From: Zymoseptoria tritici IPO323
Taxonomy: Eukaryota > Ascomycota > Dothideomycetes > Mycosphaerellales > Mycosphaerellaceae
Direction of reading: 5' to 3'
Length of the DNA: 64,000 bases
NCBI RefSeq assembly: GCF_000219625.1
Contig: NC_018215.1
Location: 1,240,001 to 1,304,000 of the forward strand
A program made the translations under genes and the position numbers. Each line of letters begins with the position of its first letter. Positions within the stretch are counted from its first letter, which is position 1. Positions 63,114-64,000 of this stretch are shown here, in pieces. The notes beneath the pieces were generated by a model. The model was not told the origin of the DNA, ran no database searches, and was given only the letters and a program-made list of their open reading frames with translations.

Positions 63114-63986
63114 ATGCAAGGCTTCAACCGCTATGTGCCACCCGAGCTGGAAGGGACCACAAGTGGCAACGCCTTACACAAGCGACGAGCTCCAGGAACA
63201 CTCCGAAATGGCCTACAGACCGTTCGCTTCGAGATGCCATACGCTGTCTGGTGCCACACATGTAAGCCTCACGCCATCATAGGGCAGGGCGTACGCTTCA
63301 ACGCGGAGAAGAAGAAAGTTGGCCACTACCACTCGACTCCGATCTGGTGTTTTCGCATGAAGCACACCGCGTGCAGTGGGATCATCGAAATCAGGACGGA
63401 CCCTAAGAATACAGCTTATGTGGTCACTGAGGGAGGCAAAGCCAGAGACTACGGAGATTCCGAAGACCGTGTGAGAGAAGGCGAGAATGGAGTACCAATT
63501 TTGACCCCCGAGGAGCGGGAGCAGCGGCGAGAGGATGCATTTGCAAACCTCGAGGGCAAAGCAGCAGAGAAAGCTCTGGTAAAGGATAATACTAAACGGA
63601 TCGAAGAGCTATATGAAGCGCGAGATCGGGACTGGGATGACCCATGGCGGGCCAACCGGCGGGCACGAGAAAGCTTTCGCCACGACCGGAAAGTGTTGAA
63701 GCGGGAGGCAGAAGCAGATGAGGCCATCAAGACTCGCATTGGAACCGAGATGGAACTTTTACCGGAGAACGACTCCGACCGACTACGCGCAAAGCTGATA
63801 GGGTTCGGAAAAAGTGGCTCTGGTAGTGAAGGAAATGATGCTAGCAACAAAGCAGGTTTTGGCACTCCCAGGCCGAAGACAGCATCCTCAAAAACTGCGA
63901 AATCGGCGCGAGAGGCTCGCAAGGAAGCTTTGAGGCGCCAACTGGTCTCAAATACTCGGGCAGCGTTGAACCCATTCGGCGACTAA
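63114..63986 (+). CDS. saf4: Saf4/CCDC130 (Yju2-related) splicing factor
   Basis: Single exon, 290 residues. I chose the ATG at 63114 (MQGFNRYVPPELEG), the family start, over the in-frame ATG at 63081. The zinc site is built from WCHTCKPH and C(F)RMKHTAC, in a beta-rich DUF572 domain (RFEMPYAVWCHTC, GVRFNAEKKKVGHYHSTPIW, IEIRTDPKNTAYVV). A charged helix region follows (about 140-230), and the tail is basic with RRQLVSNTRAALNPFGD. It acts in the spliceosome around the catalytic steps. It ends 14 bp before the window end and shares a 257-bp promoter with rei1. Confidence 0.92.
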   Translation: MQGFNRYVPPELEGTTSGNALHKRRAPGTLRNGLQTVRFEMPYAVWCHTCKPHAIIGQGVRFNAEKKKVGHYHSTPIWCFRMKHTACSGIIEIRTDPKNTAYVVTEGGKARDYGDSEDRVREGENGVPILTPEEREQRREDAFANLEGKAAEKALVKDNTKRIEELYEARDRDWDDPWRANRRARESFRHDRKVLKREAEADEAIKTRIGTEMELLPENDSDRLRAKLIGFGKSGSGSEGNDASNKAGFGTPRPKTASSKTAKSAREARKEALRRQLVSNTRAALNPFGD

Positions 63987-64000
63987 AACAGGATATCGGC

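Overview
This is a stretch of nuclear DNA from a filamentous ascomycete (Pezizomycotina), most likely a dothideomycete of the Mycosphaerella type. The evidence is gene content (Rad4, Cdc2 with a PSTAIRE helix, Ric8, Rif1, LSB5, Saf4, secreted heme-thiolate peroxidase), introns of about 45-110 bp with GTAAGT-like donors and CTAAC/CTGAC branch sites, and an island in which CA and TG dinucleotides are almost gone, the mark of repeat-induced point mutation (RIP). The order assignment is inference.

Layout. 1-8.3 kb: 3' part of a multi-KH vigilin gene, a DUF7587-like gene and DNA-repair gene rad4. 8.34-13.8 kb: an island of mobile elements with no live gene. It holds a hAT transposon killed by RIP, two non-autonomous retroelements with (CAAA)n tails in tail-to-tail orientation, a palindromic element with perfect 52-bp inverted repeats, and unassigned RIP-altered DNA. 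14.2-26.6 kb: secreted peroxidase, cdc2, glucose-6-phosphate 1-epimerase-like gene, rif1 and ric8, the last two divergent. 26.8-34.8 kb: an accessory-looking stretch with two related coiled-coil genes, a DUF6590 gene, a secreted serine hydrolase of beta-lactamase fold and a single-span membrane protein. 35.9-64 kb: mostly housekeeping genes: lysyl-tRNA synthetase, bye1, a ZNF830-like splicing factor, a TAPT1/Emp65 membrane protein, a 1495-residue coiled-coil protein, LSB5, two conserved unknowns, actin-capping protein alpha, URI/Bud27, rei1 and saf4. Genes are not in operons; many neighbours are divergent and share short promoters.

The most interesting item is in the mobile island. Both retroelement copies begin, exactly at the edge of their target-site duplication, with a sequence that folds by hand into the nested double pseudoknot of an HDV-like self-cleaving ribozyme. 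Helices P1, P2 and P4 differ in sequence between the two copies but remain paired, while P3 and the C-N-A-A-G motif of J4/2 are kept. This suggests a fungal family of short retroelements whose 5' end is made by a ribozyme.

Exon boundaries below were placed by hand from splice-site consensus and reading frame; all family assignments come from recognition of motifs, not from database searches.
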